Below, in pieces: positions 1 to 8,935 of a stretch of DNA of 64,000 nt (the first letter of the stretch is position 1; each line of letters opens with the position of its first letter). The notes below the pieces were generated by a model that saw nothing but the letters and a program-made list of their open reading frames with translations, was not told the DNA's origin and searched no databases. The position numbers were made by a program, and so were the translations under genes. The stretch lies in contig CALKXJ010000027.1 in the NCBI GenBank assembly GCA_938003835.1, positions 62,001 to 126,000 on the forward strand, read 5' to 3'. Source of the DNA: an uncultured Bryobacteraceae bacterium. Lineage in GTDB: Bacteria > Acidobacteriota > Terriglobia > Bryobacterales > Bryobacteraceae.

Positions 1-597
1 CCCTGGTTGTGGATGCGGGACTCGCCGGTCGAGCCCGTACGGTTTCTTTGGGATCGGTTGCGCGCCACTGGGCGGGCCGACTGCTCCGACGCCGGCATGG
101 CCTACTTCCTCGTCACGGGCGATGAAAGTGCCGACATCGCCAAGTTGCGCGACATGCTGGAAAAAGGCGTCCGGCCCCGCGTGATCGACCCGCGCCCGAG
201 GGTGCGCCTGGAGGCGGAGAACGCTTTGACGCTGGAGCAGTTCGATCTGGAGGCGAACGACCGCGGCGCATCCCACCAGCTTCACGTGAAGCTCGTTGCC
301 GGAGCGAAGCGCGGGCGGCTGATCGTCCCCTTTGACCAACCCTACACCGCGCACCGCGGCCGCTACGAGATCCAGGTCCACTACCGGAGCGAGGGCGCCG
401 CCTCCTGTCACTATGAACTTTCGGTCGCCGGCCTTCGGCGAGGTGCACCGTGGGAGGCTCCTGCCGAGGTGGGGTGGCGCGTGCACGCGATCTCCGGGGT
501 GCCGGTCTCTGCCGGTGAGCAGCTGGCTGTTACGGCCGAGTGCGGTAGTGGGGGCACAGCGCACCTGGACTTCGTTGAGTTATGGCTGAACCGCTGA
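1..597 (+). CDS. C-terminal part of an exported, carbohydrate-binding-like protein (partial at left edge)
   Basis: The frame is open from base 1 to a TGA at 595-597, so the start lies left of the window and 198 residues are visible. After about 60 residues of unassigned sequence, the last 130 residues look like a beta-sandwich. They begin with an R-L-E-A-E motif, continue with alternating hydrophobic strands (for example YEIQVHYRSEG), and end in D-F-V-E-L-W-L. This resembles the galactose-binding or CBM6/CBM35-like modules that close many secreted polysaccharide-active enzymes. No catalytic motif is visible in this fragment. The carbohydrate-binding role is inferred from fold-like pattern only. 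What the missing N-terminal part does cannot be told from here. Confidence 0.55.
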   Translation, partial: PWLWMRDSPVEPVRFLWDRLRATGRADCSDAGMAYFLVTGDESADIAKLRDMLEKGVRPRVIDPRPRVRLEAENALTLEQFDLEANDRGASHQLHVKLVAGAKRGRLIVPFDQPYTAHRGRYEIQVHYRSEGAASCHYELSVAGLRRGAPWEAPAEVGWRVHAISGVPVSAGEQLAVTAECGSGGTAHLDFVELWLNR

Positions 598-691
598 GGC
601 GGCGGGTGATCGCGGCGCAGCCGCGCCGCCGGGGCAGCGAAACAGAGGCGGCTGGCGTCTTCCGCGCCGCGATGGCAGATGCTTTCTCCGC

Positions 692-1195
692 TCACCGGAG
701 TTCCGGCCCGAGCTGGCTTCGCAGGCGGAACATCTGGTAGAGATGGTGGGCTTCGTGATGCACCATGTACTCGACCAGGAAACGGACGTGGTAGTGCGGG
801 AACTCGGGGTGCTCGCCACGGCGGGACCACTCCTCGGGCCGCAGTGCCGCCAGCCGTCCCACCAAGACCGCGCGTTCGTTGAGGAATTCCGCCAGGATCC
901 GTGTTGCCGGGCGGGCCGCCAGGCGGGGAAACTCCTGGTCCTCCGCCGGATCATACGGTTCGATGGGCGGATTCTCCTCGAAAAGCATCTTCTCGGCCCG
1001 CGCGGCAAACAGCCGCTGGGTGATCCACAGATGAGCCAGCAGCTCCTTGAGGGACCACTTCTCCGGATCGGGGCGGCGGGCCAAGGCGTCTTCACTGAGC
1101 CCGCCAAGGAGACGCTCGACGTCATGAGCCTGGATCTCGAGCCGGCGCAGGAGCCGGCGGTGCGGATCGGGCCTCTCCGGAGCGGTACCCCCCAT
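692..1195 (-). CDS. DinB-like four-helix metal-binding protein
   Basis: The protein has 167 residues and the helical pattern of the DinB/YfiT superfamily. It contains a W-S-L-K-E-L-L-A-H-L-W motif near residue 50 and a C-terminal H-H-E-A-H-H cluster near residue 148. These histidines match the usual metal-binding triad of the family. Members are small cytoplasmic proteins. Some are thiol-S-transferases and many have no assigned reaction, so no substrate is proposed. The gene stands alone on the minus strand, between the end of a plus-strand gene at 597 and a divergent outer-membrane protein starting near 1345. The 94 bases between 598 and 691 hold nothing recognisable. Confidence 0.8.
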   Translation of the reverse strand: MGGTAPERPDPHRRLLRRLEIQAHDVERLLGGLSEDALARRPDPEKWSLKELLAHLWITQRLFAARAEKMLFEENPPIEPYDPAEDQEFPRLAARPATRILAEFLNERAVLVGRLAALRPEEWSRRGEHPEFPHYHVRFLVEYMVHHEAHHLYQMFRLRSQLGPELR

Positions 1196-1335
1196 GCGCC
1201 GATTGTGTCACAATCGGGCTCCTCTCTGGTCGGGACTCGGTCCAAAACTTGACAGCGGCGGGTGGAAGCGTCAGAGTGGAACTTCTGGGGGGATCCGCCC
1301 TCAGCCGGGCGCCCGGCGTCGGATCGCGCGGTTTC

Positions 1336-1340
1336 GGAGG
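1336..1340 (+). promoter_or_regulatory. Ribosome-binding site deciding a TTG start
   Basis: GGAGG lies four bases upstream of a TTG at 1345. Starting there places a clean signal peptide at the N-terminus, whereas the upstream ATG at 1249 would put an uncharged 32-residue extension in front of it. Confidence 0.5.
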
Positions 1341-1344
1341 CAGC

Positions 1345-2682
1345 TTGAAACTCAGACAGATCGTTCCTACCCTCCTTGTTTTGTCGACGTTGTCCGGGAT
1401 CTGCTGGGGGCAGAGGCCCGGCTTCGGCGGGCCTGCGGTGATGACCAGGCCCGGGGCGCCTCTGGGCCGCAGCGAGGGCGCCACGCTGGCGTTCCGGCCT
1501 TTTCTGGGTGTGACGGGTCGCTACGACGGCAACCTTTTTCCCGCGGAAGCCGGCGCAGCCTCCGCCCTGCTGCGCAGCCATTACGGCGTCGACGGCCACT
1601 GGGGGATCTACGGAGTGCGCCGGGGCGAACGCAGCCTGGTGGGGCTCAACTACGCCGGCAGCTACCGGCACTACTTCGGCGGCACCCGCTACAACGGCAC
1701 GAATCAGTTCCTCAGCCTCAATTACACGCACCAGGTGTCGCAGCGGACGGCGGTCTTCATCTCGCCGGGCTTCGGCATTTACAAGTATGGGCTGTACTCC
1801 ACGGTCGCGCCGCTGATAGCCGACCCGTTCGGCCTCACCCCGCCGGTGGACCCGAACGAGGAGGGCTTTGACGCGCGCACGTATGCCTATTCGGCCACAG
1901 TGGGCGTCGCCCATCAGCTCACCGCACGCTGGTCGGTCGCCGCCGGCGGAGGCGGCTTCTACATCAAGCGAAAGAACCTCTCCTTCATCAGCTCGCAGGG
2001 CGCCAATTCCACAGGGCGGCTCGCCTATCAGATCAATCCCACGCAGCAGATCGGCGTGAGCTACTCCTACAACTTTTTCTTTTTCCCGCGCGGCTTCGGG
2101 GAGTCCCACAACCAGGTGCTGCACCTGGAGTACGCGGTTCAGTTCTCGCCTCGCTGGCGTGCGGCGATCGGCGCCGGCGTGCTCCGCTCGGAGAACGACC
2201 GGCTGGCGCGGGTCACACTCGACCCGGAGATTGCCGCCATCACCGGTCAGCCAACGGCGCTCGAGGCGGTGCACCGCGTGACGAACCGCCCGGCGGCCCG
2301 CGCCACGCTCGGCCGGCAGATGGAGCGCGGGGCGCTGTCGATCTACTACCGCCGGGATGTGCATCCGGGCAACGGCTTCATCAGCAGCGCGGTGCGGGAC
2401 GAGGCGGGCGTCAGTTACTCCTACACCGCCACAGAGAGGTTGAACCTCGGCTTCCACGCCAACGGTTACTCTTACGAAAGCCTGATGCAGGAGTTGCGCC
2501 GCTATAACTCCTTCGGCGGGGGAATGGGGTTCAATTACGCCCTCACGCGGTCCCTTCACTTTACCGCCCGTTTGGACCTTCGCCGCTGGCGGGTGACCGA
2601 TTCGCGTTTCGACCGCGACCGGATCGGCGTCACGGTCGGCTTCATGTTCAGTCCGGGGGAGACGCCTCTGGCGCTGTGGTGA
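1345..2682 (+). CDS. Outer-membrane beta-barrel protein, function unknown
   Basis: From the TTG start the 445-residue protein opens with a typical signal peptide (KLRQIVPTLLVLSTLSGICW, then G-Q). The rest is built of alternating hydrophobic and polar residues rich in aromatic amino acids. Examples are FISPGFGIYKYGLY, YQINPTQQIGVSYSYNFFFF and the closing strand GVTVGFMF. This is the pattern of an outer-membrane barrel. Acidobacteria carry many such proteins of unknown role, and no enzymatic or TonB-box motif is seen. It is probably transcribed alone and converges with the minus-strand gene that ends at 2696. An upstream in-frame ATG at 1249 is the alternative start. Confidence 0.7.
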   Translation: MKLRQIVPTLLVLSTLSGICWGQRPGFGGPAVMTRPGAPLGRSEGATLAFRPFLGVTGRYDGNLFPAEAGAASALLRSHYGVDGHWGIYGVRRGERSLVGLNYAGSYRHYFGGTRYNGTNQFLSLNYTHQVSQRTAVFISPGFGIYKYGLYSTVAPLIADPFGLTPPVDPNEEGFDARTYAYSATVGVAHQLTARWSVAAGGGGFYIKRKNLSFISSQGANSTGRLAYQINPTQQIGVSYSYNFFFFPRGFGESHNQVLHLEYAVQFSPRWRAAIGAGVLRSENDRLARVTLDPEIAAITGQPTALEAVHRVTNRPAARATLGRQMERGALSIYYRRDVHPGNGFISSAVRDEAGVSYSYTATERLNLGFHANGYSYESLMQELRRYNSFGGGMGFNYALTRSLHFTARLDLRRWRVTDSRFDRDRIGVTVGFMFSPGETPLALW

Positions 2683-2695
2683 TCGCCGGCCGAGT

Positions 2696-3265
2696 CTAGT
2701 CCCGGTCTTGAGCCAGCGCCGCTTCCAGCCGCTCGGCGAAGTTCTCTCCTCCTTCCGACCACAGGGTCCGGCGCTCGACCGGCAGGGCGGCGTCCAGGTC
2801 CTCCACCAGATGCAGCAGCGCGCGGATGTTGTGGCGCACCGGGGCCAGCGAGGCCGAGCGGTCGGCCTGCGGCAGGAACTGGGACTCGAGGCCGAAATCG
2901 ATGCGGAGCTGTTCGCCTAGCTCGCTGGGAAACAGCGGCCCGTAGCAAGCGAGCGCGACCGGCGCGGGGCGCAGCTTCCACTCCTCTTCGAACCGCCACA
3001 GGTCCCAGGCCGTCTCCAGGACATAGGCGCAATCAGCGTGATGATACTCCCGGGCGAGCGAGATGACCTGATCCGGATTGAGCGGTACGGCAAGCTGCTG
3101 CTCGAGAGCCGGGGGCTCGGCCGCTTCGAGCGCATAGACGCGCAGCAGCGCCCGTGGCCGCAGCCGCGAGAAGGGGAATTTGCGGAGCACCGTCTCGAAG
3201 TGGCGTAACATGTTGTGCTCGGTGAAGCCGCGCAGCCAGTAGGAGAGATAGAGTTGGTCGGCCAT
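2696..3265 (-). CDS. Conserved hypothetical protein
   Basis: This 189-residue soluble protein was not recognised. It lacks a signal peptide and membrane segments. It has a Y-L-S-Y-W-L-R-G-F motif at the N-terminus and an acidic, tryptophan-rich middle (AWDLWRFEEEW near residue 90). The C-terminal part (HNIRALLHLVEDLDAALP) is helical. Coding character is good over the full length, and the minus-strand neighbour upstream ends 28 bases before its start. The two could be co-transcribed. Confidence 0.6.
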   Translation of the reverse strand: MADQLYLSYWLRGFTEHNMLRHFETVLRKFPFSRLRPRALLRVYALEAAEPPALEQQLAVPLNPDQVISLAREYHHADCAYVLETAWDLWRFEEEWKLRPAPVALACYGPLFPSELGEQLRIDFGLESQFLPQADRSASLAPVRHNIRALLHLVEDLDAALPVERRTLWSEGGENFAERLEAALAQDRD

Positions 3266-3293
3266 TGGGACGCCCGCGCCGGGCGGAGGCGAG

Positions 3294-4184
3294 TTACCGC
3301 TTCTCGACTATTGTAACCGCCCGGTTCAGGCGGAACGAGATGCGGGTCTCGGCGGCGAGCTCCGCCGGCCTGCCCCGCGTAGCCAGAACGGTGCCCGCAC
3401 CAGCCGCGCCGCCTGCGCCCGCACCGACGGCCGCTCCCTTGCCGCCTCCGGCGATGGCGCCGATGGCCGCCCCGAGCGCCGCTCCCACGCCTACCTTGGC
3501 GGCGTCGGCCGCGCGGCTGGGAGGCGCTTTGCGCTCGAACGGATCGGTGGAGATCTCGACCCGCTGGCCGTCGGAGGTCTGGAGGCTGACGAGCTCGAGC
3601 GCCAGCGAGGCGGTTCCTTTCACCCGGCCGGCTTCACGTACCGCCGTAACCCTGCCTTCCACGCGCGCACCCCGCTCGGCGATGACGAAGCCGTCGGCGA
3701 TGAGCGGCTCGTCCAGAGCGGCGCGGAAGGCATCCCCGGGGCCGTGGCGCTCGCTCGAAACCCGCTCGTTCAGGCGCACGGTGATCAGCGTTCCGGGCAG
3801 AAGCGTGACGCGATTCGGTTCCGGCGGAGGCGGTGGGGCGGGCTCGGCGAGGGCGGGCGGCGGCACAGCGGGCCCGGCGGGCTCCGGCGCCGGCGGCTCG
3901 GGCAGGGCGGCGGGCTGTTCGATGGAAGCCGGGGCGGGTGGCGGCGGCGTCCATGAGGCCGTCATCTTCGGTCGCGGCCGCGAAACAACAGGGGCAAGCG
4001 CCGGTTCCGGTGCGCTCGGCGGAGTCCCTTTGGAAACCTCGGGCGCGGCGGGCGGGGATAGCGGGACCGCGGCGGGCGGCGCGGGCGCCCAAAAAGTGTG
4101 GCGGTTCAGGCCCACATAGGTGGCTGCCGCCGCGACGGCCATCCCGGCCACGAACGCCGTCCAGGTTCGCATCGAAGTCCCCAT
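3294..4184 (-). CDS. Membrane-anchored proline-rich protein with glycine-zipper segment
   Basis: The 296-residue protein starts with one membrane segment (FVAGMAVAAAATYVGL, residues about 11-26). A long proline/alanine-rich linker follows (about 30-120). Next comes a compact beta-rich domain with the motif LLPGTLITVRLNERVSS near residue 128. The tail holds a glycine zipper (GVGAALGAAIGAIAGGGKGA near 232) followed by a final strand, ISFRLNRAVTIV. The beta domain is similar in style to the exported C-terminal domain of VirB10/TrbI-like proteins, but no other secretion gene is nearby. The protein probably faces the periplasm. M5 at 4172 is an alternative start. Its role is unknown. Confidence 0.65.
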   Translation of the reverse strand: MGTSMRTWTAFVAGMAVAAAATYVGLNRHTFWAPAPPAAVPLSPPAAPEVSKGTPPSAPEPALAPVVSRPRPKMTASWTPPPPAPASIEQPAALPEPPAPEPAGPAVPPPALAEPAPPPPPEPNRVTLLPGTLITVRLNERVSSERHGPGDAFRAALDEPLIADGFVIAERGARVEGRVTAVREAGRVKGTASLALELVSLQTSDGQRVEISTDPFERKAPPSRAADAAKVGVGAALGAAIGAIAGGGKGAAVGAGAGGAAGAGTVLATRGRPAELAAETRISFRLNRAVTIVEKR

Positions 4185-4241
4185 AGGCTTAAACGCAAGT
4201 CAGAGCGCGCGCGTTTCCCCCAGGGCGCATTTGCCGGCCGG

Positions 4242-4247
4242 TAGAAT
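4242..4247 (+). promoter_or_regulatory. -10 box (TAGAAT) upstream of dusB
   Basis: TAGAAT lies 10 bases before the chosen dusB start, following the string GCCGGCCGGTA. No matching -35 hexamer is visible. Transcripts would have a very short or no leader. Confidence 0.35.
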
Positions 4248-4257
4248 GAGGTTGAGG

Positions 4258-5280
4258 ATGAAAGAGTTTCCCGCGTGGCTCCAGATCGGAGGCGTCCGGA
4301 TCGCCCCGGCGACCGTGCTGGCGCCCATGGCAGGCGTTACCGATACGGTTTTCCGTTCGCTGATCCGGCACATGGGGGGGTGTGGTTTGGTGATGACCGA
4401 GTTCACCAGCTCGCACGGCGTCGTGTGCGCCGCCCACGCGCGACGGCCCAGCCGGACGATGCGGTACCTGGCTTTCGAGCCGGACGAGCACCCCATCTCC
4501 GCCCAACTCTTCGGTGCCGACCCCGCCGTGATGGCCGAGGCCGCGCGCGTCTGCCAGGATCTCGGCTTCGATATCGTCGACATTAACTTCGGCTGCCCGG
4601 TGAAGAAAGTGGTGCGGTGCAACGGCGGCTCGGGTCTGCTGCGGGACCTGCCCCTGATTGAGCGCCTGCTGCGGGCGGTGCGCCGGGCGATCTCGATCCC
4701 GCTCACGATCAAGTTTCGTGCGGGCTGGAACGATGCCGAACTGGTGCATGTGCCGGTGGCGCGGCTCGCCGAGGAGTGCGGCTGCTCGGCGGTGGCGCTC
4801 CATCCTCGCACGCGGGAGCAGGGCTACAGCGGCCGCGCCGACTGGAGCCGCATCGCGGAGGTGAAGGCTGCCGTCAAGATCCCGGTGATCGGCAACGGCG
4901 ACGTCTTCACGCCGGAGGACGCCGTGCGCATGGTGCGCCAGACGGGCTGCGACGCGGTGATGATCGGGCGTGCCGCGGCCTCCAACCCCTGGATCTTTCG
5001 CCAGATCGCAGAATACCTGGAGACGGGCTCTTACCGGCCGGCCACCGATCTCGACCGCTACCAGTTGATGCGCCACTACTACCGGCTGCTCGCCGAGCGG
5101 GATGAACCGGATACGGTGGGCAAGATGAAACAGTTTGCGAGCCTGTTCACGCACGGCGTCCGCAACGGCGCCCGCCTGCGTTCGCTGGTACACGGCGCGC
5201 GCGAGGTGGAGGAGATTCTCGCCCGCGTGGACGAATTCTTCGAGCGCGAACTCGAAACGGAGCCTGCCCCGCTCCAATGA
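4258..5280 (+). CDS. dusB: tRNA-dihydrouridine synthase (DusB type)
   Basis: The 340-residue protein is a flavin enzyme that reduces uridines in the D-loop of tRNA. Visible signatures are [13 protein letters not shown] (residues 21-33, FMN/barrel start), the catalytic-cysteine motif N-F-G-C-P-V-K-K-V (C113) and the phosphate-binding I-G-N-G-D-V. The segment V-M-I-G-R-A-A-x-x-N-P-W-I-F is typical of the family. Length fits. The ATG at 4258 has GAGG six bases upstream, and another ATG at 4246 would add four residues. The stop overlaps the start of rnhA by four bases (ATGA), so the two genes are translationally coupled. Confidence 0.93.
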   Translation: MKEFPAWLQIGGVRIAPATVLAPMAGVTDTVFRSLIRHMGGCGLVMTEFTSSHGVVCAAHARRPSRTMRYLAFEPDEHPISAQLFGADPAVMAEAARVCQDLGFDIVDINFGCPVKKVVRCNGGSGLLRDLPLIERLLRAVRRAISIPLTIKFRAGWNDAELVHVPVARLAEECGCSAVALHPRTREQGYSGRADWSRIAEVKAAVKIPVIGNGDVFTPEDAVRMVRQTGCDAVMIGRAAASNPWIFRQIAEYLETGSYRPATDLDRYQLMRHYYRLLAERDEPDTVGKMKQFASLFTHGVRNGARLRSLVHGAREVEEILARVDEFFERELETEPAPLQ

Positions 5281-5717
5281 AATCGGTCGAACTCGTCACC
5301 GACGGCGCCTGCCTGGGTAATCCCGGCCCGGGCGGCTGGGCGGCGATCCTGCGCTACGGCGACCACAAGAAGGAGCTCTTCGGCTCGGAGCCTTTCACGA
5401 CGAACAACCGGATGGAGCTGCGGGCCGCCGTCGAAGGCCTGCGCGCGCTGAAAGAGCCGTGCCGCGTGACCGTGACCACGGACTCCGAGTATCTGAAAAA
5501 GGGCATCACGAACTGGATCGAGCGCTGGAAGCAGAACGGCTGGCGGACGGCCGGCAAGAAACCGGTGGCCAACCAGGATCTCTGGCAGCAGCTCGATGAA
5601 CTGACCCGGCGCCATCAGGTCCGCTGGCAGTGGACCAGGGGCCACGCCTCGCACGCCGACAACAATCGCTGCGACGAGCTGGCGACGCTGGCGGCGCGCC
5701 AGGCCTCCGGCGCCTGA
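5277..5717 (+). CDS. rnhA: Ribonuclease HI
   Basis: This is a complete 146-residue RNase HI, which cuts the RNA strand of RNA-DNA hybrids. All four catalytic carboxylates are present: D9 (in L-V-T-D-G-A), E47 (in N-R-M-E-L-R-A), D69 (in T-T-D-S-E-Y) and D128 (in H-A-D-N-N-R). The conserved histidine H123 is also there. The basic handle region ([14 protein letters not shown]) of the Escherichia coli type is retained. Its ATG overlaps the dusB stop. Confidence 0.96.
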   Translation: MKSVELVTDGACLGNPGPGGWAAILRYGDHKKELFGSEPFTTNNRMELRAAVEGLRALKEPCRVTVTTDSEYLKKGITNWIERWKQNGWRTAGKKPVANQDLWQQLDELTRRHQVRWQWTRGHASHADNNRCDELATLAARQASGA

Positions 5718-5725
5718 ACAGGCGC
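5710..5725 (+). terminator. Possible stem-loop at the end of rnhA
   Basis: GCGCCT and AGGCGC form a six-pair stem around the loop GAAC, with the rnhA stop codon inside it. No T-run follows. It may limit read-through into kdgK, whose own promoter lies immediately downstream. Confidence 0.25.
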
Positions 5726-5740
5726 TCTCAAAGAGGTCTC

Positions 5741-5749
5741 TGATACAAT
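5741..5749 (+). promoter_or_regulatory. Extended -10 promoter of kdgK
   Basis: TGATACAAT gives an extended -10 (TG, one base, TACAAT) 15 bases before the kdgK ATG. No -35 hexamer is seen, which is usual for extended -10 promoters. The leader would be short. Confidence 0.5.
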
Positions 5750-5764
5750 CGTGACCGAACTCTT

Positions 5765-6799
5765 ATGCCCAAGACGATCGTAACTTTCGGTGAAATCATG
5801 CTCCGGCTGGCCCCGCCCGAATTCGACCGATTCCTGCAACGTCCCGAGTTTCAGGCCACCTGGGGCGGAGGCGAAGCCAACGTCGCCGTTGCGCTCGGCA
5901 GTCTCGGCATGCCGGCGCGCTACGTCACCATTCTGCCGCCCAAAAACCCGCTGGTCGATGCCTTCATCGGCGAGCTGCGCCGCTTCAACGTGGATGCCTC
6001 GGCGATCGTGCGCGCGCCGGGCCGTCTGGGAATTTACTTTGTCGAGCGCGGCGCAAACCAGCGGCCGTCGCTGGTGGTCTATGACCGCGACTACTCGGCT
6101 ATCGCCATGGCCAAGCCCGGGGTGGTGGACTGGAACAAGGCCTTCGACGGGGCGGGCTGGTTCCACATCACCGGCATCACGCCTGCCTTGAGCCAGGGTG
6201 CGGCCGATCTGGCGCTCGAAAGCGTGCGGACCGCCAAGGAGAAGGGCCTGACGGTCTCCTGCGACTTGAACTACCGCAAGAAGCTGTGGAACTACGGCAA
6301 GTCGGCCAAGGAGGTGATGAGCGAGCTGGTGCGCTACGCCGACATCGTCATCGCCAACGAGGAGGACTGCCAGGCGGCGCTCGGCATCGAGGTCGAGGTC
6401 GACGTCGAGTCGGGCAAGCTCGAGACCGAGCAATACCGGCAGTTGACCGAGAAGGTGCTCTCGGCGTTCCCCAACGTGCAGATGATCGCCATCACGTTGC
6501 GCGAATCCTACAGCGCCTCCCACAACGGCTGGTCGGCCTGCCTCAATGACCGGCAGGAGTTTCTCGTCAGCCGCCGCTATGACATCACCGACATCGTCGA
6601 CCGGGTGGGCGGCGGCGACAGCTTTGCCGCGGGTCTCATCTACGGCCTGCTGAACTTGGGTTCGCACCGGGAGGCGCTCGAGTTCGCCGTCGCCGCGTCC
6701 TGCCTGAAGCACTCGGTCTCGGGCGACTTCTTCCGCTTCACCGTGGACGAGGTCAAGGCGCTCATGAAGGGCGGCGGCTCGGGCCGCGTGCAGCGCTGA
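5765..6799 (+). CDS. kdgK: 2-keto-3-deoxygluconate kinase (PfkB family)
   Basis: The 344-residue sugar kinase belongs to the PfkB/ribokinase family. It has the N-terminal T-F-G-E-I-M-L-R-L motif and the sugar-binding [11 protein letters not shown]. The C-terminal anion-hole and catalytic-base motif is [10 protein letters not shown]. The N-terminal wording ([10 protein letters not shown]) is characteristic of 2-keto-3-deoxygluconate kinases, which phosphorylate KDG to KDPG in uronate and pectin breakdown. The oligogalacturonate-lyase-like gene two positions downstream supports that substrate, although other keto-sugars cannot be excluded from sequence alone. Confidence 0.85.
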   Translation: MPKTIVTFGEIMLRLAPPEFDRFLQRPEFQATWGGGEANVAVALGSLGMPARYVTILPPKNPLVDAFIGELRRFNVDASAIVRAPGRLGIYFVERGANQRPSLVVYDRDYSAIAMAKPGVVDWNKAFDGAGWFHITGITPALSQGAADLALESVRTAKEKGLTVSCDLNYRKKLWNYGKSAKEVMSELVRYADIVIANEEDCQAALGIEVEVDVESGKLETEQYRQLTEKVLSAFPNVQMIAITLRESYSASHNGWSACLNDRQEFLVSRRYDITDIVDRVGGGDSFAAGLIYGLLNLGSHREALEFAVAASCLKHSVSGDFFRFTVDEVKALMKGGGSGRVQR

Positions 6800-6835
6800 A
6801 ACATTCTTGACAGGCACGCTCCGGGTGGCGGGCTG

Positions 6836-7765
6836 GTGAACACTCCCTCCGGGCGCCGGCGGGCAGGGCTCCTTTATTCGCTGGGGGCGACGCTGCTCTG
6901 GGCGTCGCTTCCCATTGCCCTGAAAGCGCTGGTGGAGGCGATGGATGCTCAGACCATCGCCTGGTATCGCTTCCTGGGGGCCGCGCTCGTCCTGGGCGCG
7001 TATCTCTACCGGCGCCGGGCCTGGCCCTCGCCTGCGGCCTTTCGCGGCTCCGCACTGGTCGCCCTCCTGATCGCCATCATTGGCCTCACCGCCAACAACG
7101 TCGTCTTCGTCCTCGGGCTGGACTTCATCTCGCCCTCGGCAGCGCAGGTGGTGATCCAGCTTGCGCCGATCTTCCTGCTCGTCGGGGCGGTCCTGCTCTT
7201 CGGAGAACGCTTCGACCGCGCGCAGTGGGCCGGTTTCGTGATCCTCATTGCCGGTCTGGCCCTGTTTTTCAACCAGCGACTGGACGAGCTCAGCGTGCGC
7301 TGGACCGGCTACACCACGGGCATCCTGTTCGTGGTCCTCGCCGCGCTGCTCTGGGCGGCCTACGGGCTGGCGCAGAAACAGTTGCTCGGCGCCTTCCGGC
7401 CCGCACCGGTGCTCTGGCTGCTTTATCTGGCCGGCGCCCTGCTGCTGTTGCCTCTGGCCGATCCGGCTCAGGTAGGTTCGCTCGACGGAGTCCGGCTGGC
7501 GCTGCTTGTCTACTGTTCGCTCGCCACCGTGGGCGGCTACGGGAGCTTCGTCGAGGCGATGGTGCACTGGGAAGCCTCCCGGGTGAGCGCCGTCATCGCC
7601 ACCTGTCCCCTGCTCACGGTCGGACTCACCGCCGCTGCGGCGCGCGCCGCGCCCGAGTATGTCCAGCCGGAAAACCTGAACGCTTTGAGCGTTGCGGGCG
7701 CCGCTCTCGTGGTGGTGGGCTCGATCGTCGCGGCGCGCGCGCTGCCGATCCGGACCGGCGCGTGA
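6836..7765 (+). CDS. EamA/DMT-family transporter
   Basis: The 309-residue protein has about ten hydrophobic helices arranged as two EamA repeats (residues about 8-145 and 160-300), as in drug/metabolite transporters. It starts at a GTG at 6836. Its first repeat opens with GATLLWASLPIALKALVEAM. Substrate cannot be predicted. Placed between kdgK and an oligogalacturonate-lyase-like gene, it might move a sugar acid, but that is context only. A TTGACA at 6807-6812 has no convincing -10 partner. Confidence 0.85.
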   Translation: MNTPSGRRRAGLLYSLGATLLWASLPIALKALVEAMDAQTIAWYRFLGAALVLGAYLYRRRAWPSPAAFRGSALVALLIAIIGLTANNVVFVLGLDFISPSAAQVVIQLAPIFLLVGAVLLFGERFDRAQWAGFVILIAGLALFFNQRLDELSVRWTGYTTGILFVVLAALLWAAYGLAQKQLLGAFRPAPVLWLLYLAGALLLLPLADPAQVGSLDGVRLALLVYCSLATVGGYGSFVEAMVHWEASRVSAVIATCPLLTVGLTAAAARAAPEYVQPENLNALSVAGAALVVVGSIVAARALPIRTGA

Positions 7766-7773
7766 AGACGGAG

Positions 7774-7793
7774 CCGGCCGGTATACTGGCCGG
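7774..7793 (+). promoter_or_regulatory. -10 box inside a 20-base palindrome, upstream of the Ogl-like gene
   Basis: TATACT at 7782-7787 is a good -10 box, nine bases before the ATG at 7796. It lies in the centre of a 20-base inverted repeat (CCGGCCGGTA then TACTGGCCGG) in which nine of ten pairs match. A dimeric regulator could bind it and block the promoter. As RNA it could also form a hairpin ending the upstream transporter gene. Confidence 0.45.
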
Positions 7794-7795
7794 AG

Positions 7796-8935
7796 ATGGA
7801 CCAGCCGCAACCAGGAAAGGGACGAATCTATCCGCCCGAGCTCTCGCGTTACCGGGACGCCGCCACCGGGGCCTCGATCTGGCAGCTTACGAATCATCCG
7901 TCGATCAACCACCTCCCCTATTTCCTCTCGAGCGCCTTCACTCCGGACGGCGGAGCGCTGATCTTTACCTCCTACCGGACAGGCAGCGCGCAGCTCTTCG
8001 AGGTCCGGCTTCCGGACGGCGAGATCCGCCAGCTCACGGACGGCGAGCCGATCCACCCCTATTCGCCGGCCCTCGCTCCGAACGGGCAAAGCGTCTTCTT
8101 TGTGCGCGGCGGCTCCATTTGGCGACTGGACCGGAAGACGCTCGAGGAGCAGTGCATTTTCGAATGCGCGGGGGCCCAGCTCGGCGAGTGTACGCTCGAG
8201 ACGGCGGGCGAATGGATCACGGCGGCTTTCAAACGCGGCGCCGAGACGGGACTGGTGACGGGGCGGGCCGACGGTTCCGACTGGCGCCTGATTCCGTTTT
8301 CCCGCACCGTGATCCATCCACAATATCACCCGCTCGATGCCCGATGGCTCGAATTCGCCGCCGATCCCGCGCCGCGGATGTACCGCGTGCGGCGCGACGG
8401 CACCGGTCTCGAGTGCCTCTTCGAGCACGGCCCCGAGGACTGGATCACGCACGAGACCTTCCTCGGCACAACCGGCGATCTGGTGTTCGTGCGCTGGCCC
8501 CGCGCGCTCTACCGGATGGACTGGAGCAGCCGCGCCGTCCGTGCGGTCACCGACTACAAGGTCTGGCACGTGAGCCCCAATCGCGCGGGCACGAAAATCG
8601 TCTGCGACACCAACCACCCCGACGAGGGGCTCTTTGAGATCGATGTGGCCACGGGCGCGCGGCGCCGCATCTGTCTGGCCGAGTCGAGCAATCAGGGCAC
8701 GCAGTGGGCCAAGGACCGTCCGGCCACGGCCGAGGACTTTGCCGCCGCCTGGGGCGGCACACGAGCGGGCGTGCTGAGCTGGCTCGAGGTGCCCGTCGAC
8801 ACCGTGTACGGCCCGCAGTGGACGCATCCGCATCCCTGCTATTCCCCGGACGAGCGCCGCGTCTCCTTCACCAGCGACCGCACGGGCAGGCCGCAGGTCT
8901 ATGTCGCCGACCTTGGGGAGGACCTCTCACCGTGA
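7796..8935 (+). CDS. Oligogalacturonate lyase-like beta-propeller protein
   Basis: The 379-residue protein is built of TolB-like propeller blades (for example SAFTPDGGALIFTS, PALAPNGQSVFFV, CYSPDERRVSFTS). It opens with the G-R-I-Y-P-P-E motif typical of oligogalacturonate lyases. Crystallography of a Yersinia family member places the catalytic manganese on H287, Q350, H353 and H355. Here Q341, H344 and H346 sit in Q-W-T-H-P-H with identical spacing, and H274 is at a fitting distance. This supports a lyase cutting oligogalacturonides or a related oligouronide. No signal peptide is present, so it acts in the cytoplasm. KdgK upstream would act later in the same pathway. Confidence 0.8.
   Translation: MDQPQPGKGRIYPPELSRYRDAATGASIWQLTNHPSINHLPYFLSSAFTPDGGALIFTSYRTGSAQLFEVRLPDGEIRQLTDGEPIHPYSPALAPNGQSVFFVRGGSIWRLDRKTLEEQCIFECAGAQLGECTLETAGEWITAAFKRGAETGLVTGRADGSDWRLIPFSRTVIHPQYHPLDARWLEFAADPAPRMYRVRRDGTGLECLFEHGPEDWITHETFLGTTGDLVFVRWPRALYRMDWSSRAVRAVTDYKVWHVSPNRAGTKIVCDTNHPDEGLFEIDVATGARRRICLAESSNQGTQWAKDRPATAEDFAAAWGGTRAGVLSWLEVPVDTVYGPQWTHPHPCYSPDERRVSFTSDRTGRPQVYVADLGEDLSP

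Noticed and set aside
580-2559. Long minus-strand open frame running through the DinB-like gene and opposite the barrel gene
   Set aside because: The DinB motifs are in another frame and the barrel has a signal peptide on the plus strand. The long frame has no conserved motif.
6807-6812. TTGACA before the EamA transporter gene
   Set aside because: No -10 hexamer at 16-18 bases. The sequence there is GC-rich.
5615-8833. Very long minus-strand open frame (1072 codons)
   Set aside because: It lies opposite rnhA, kdgK, the transporter and the Ogl-like gene, which all have clear motifs. The frame is low-complexity and a by-product of high GC codon use.
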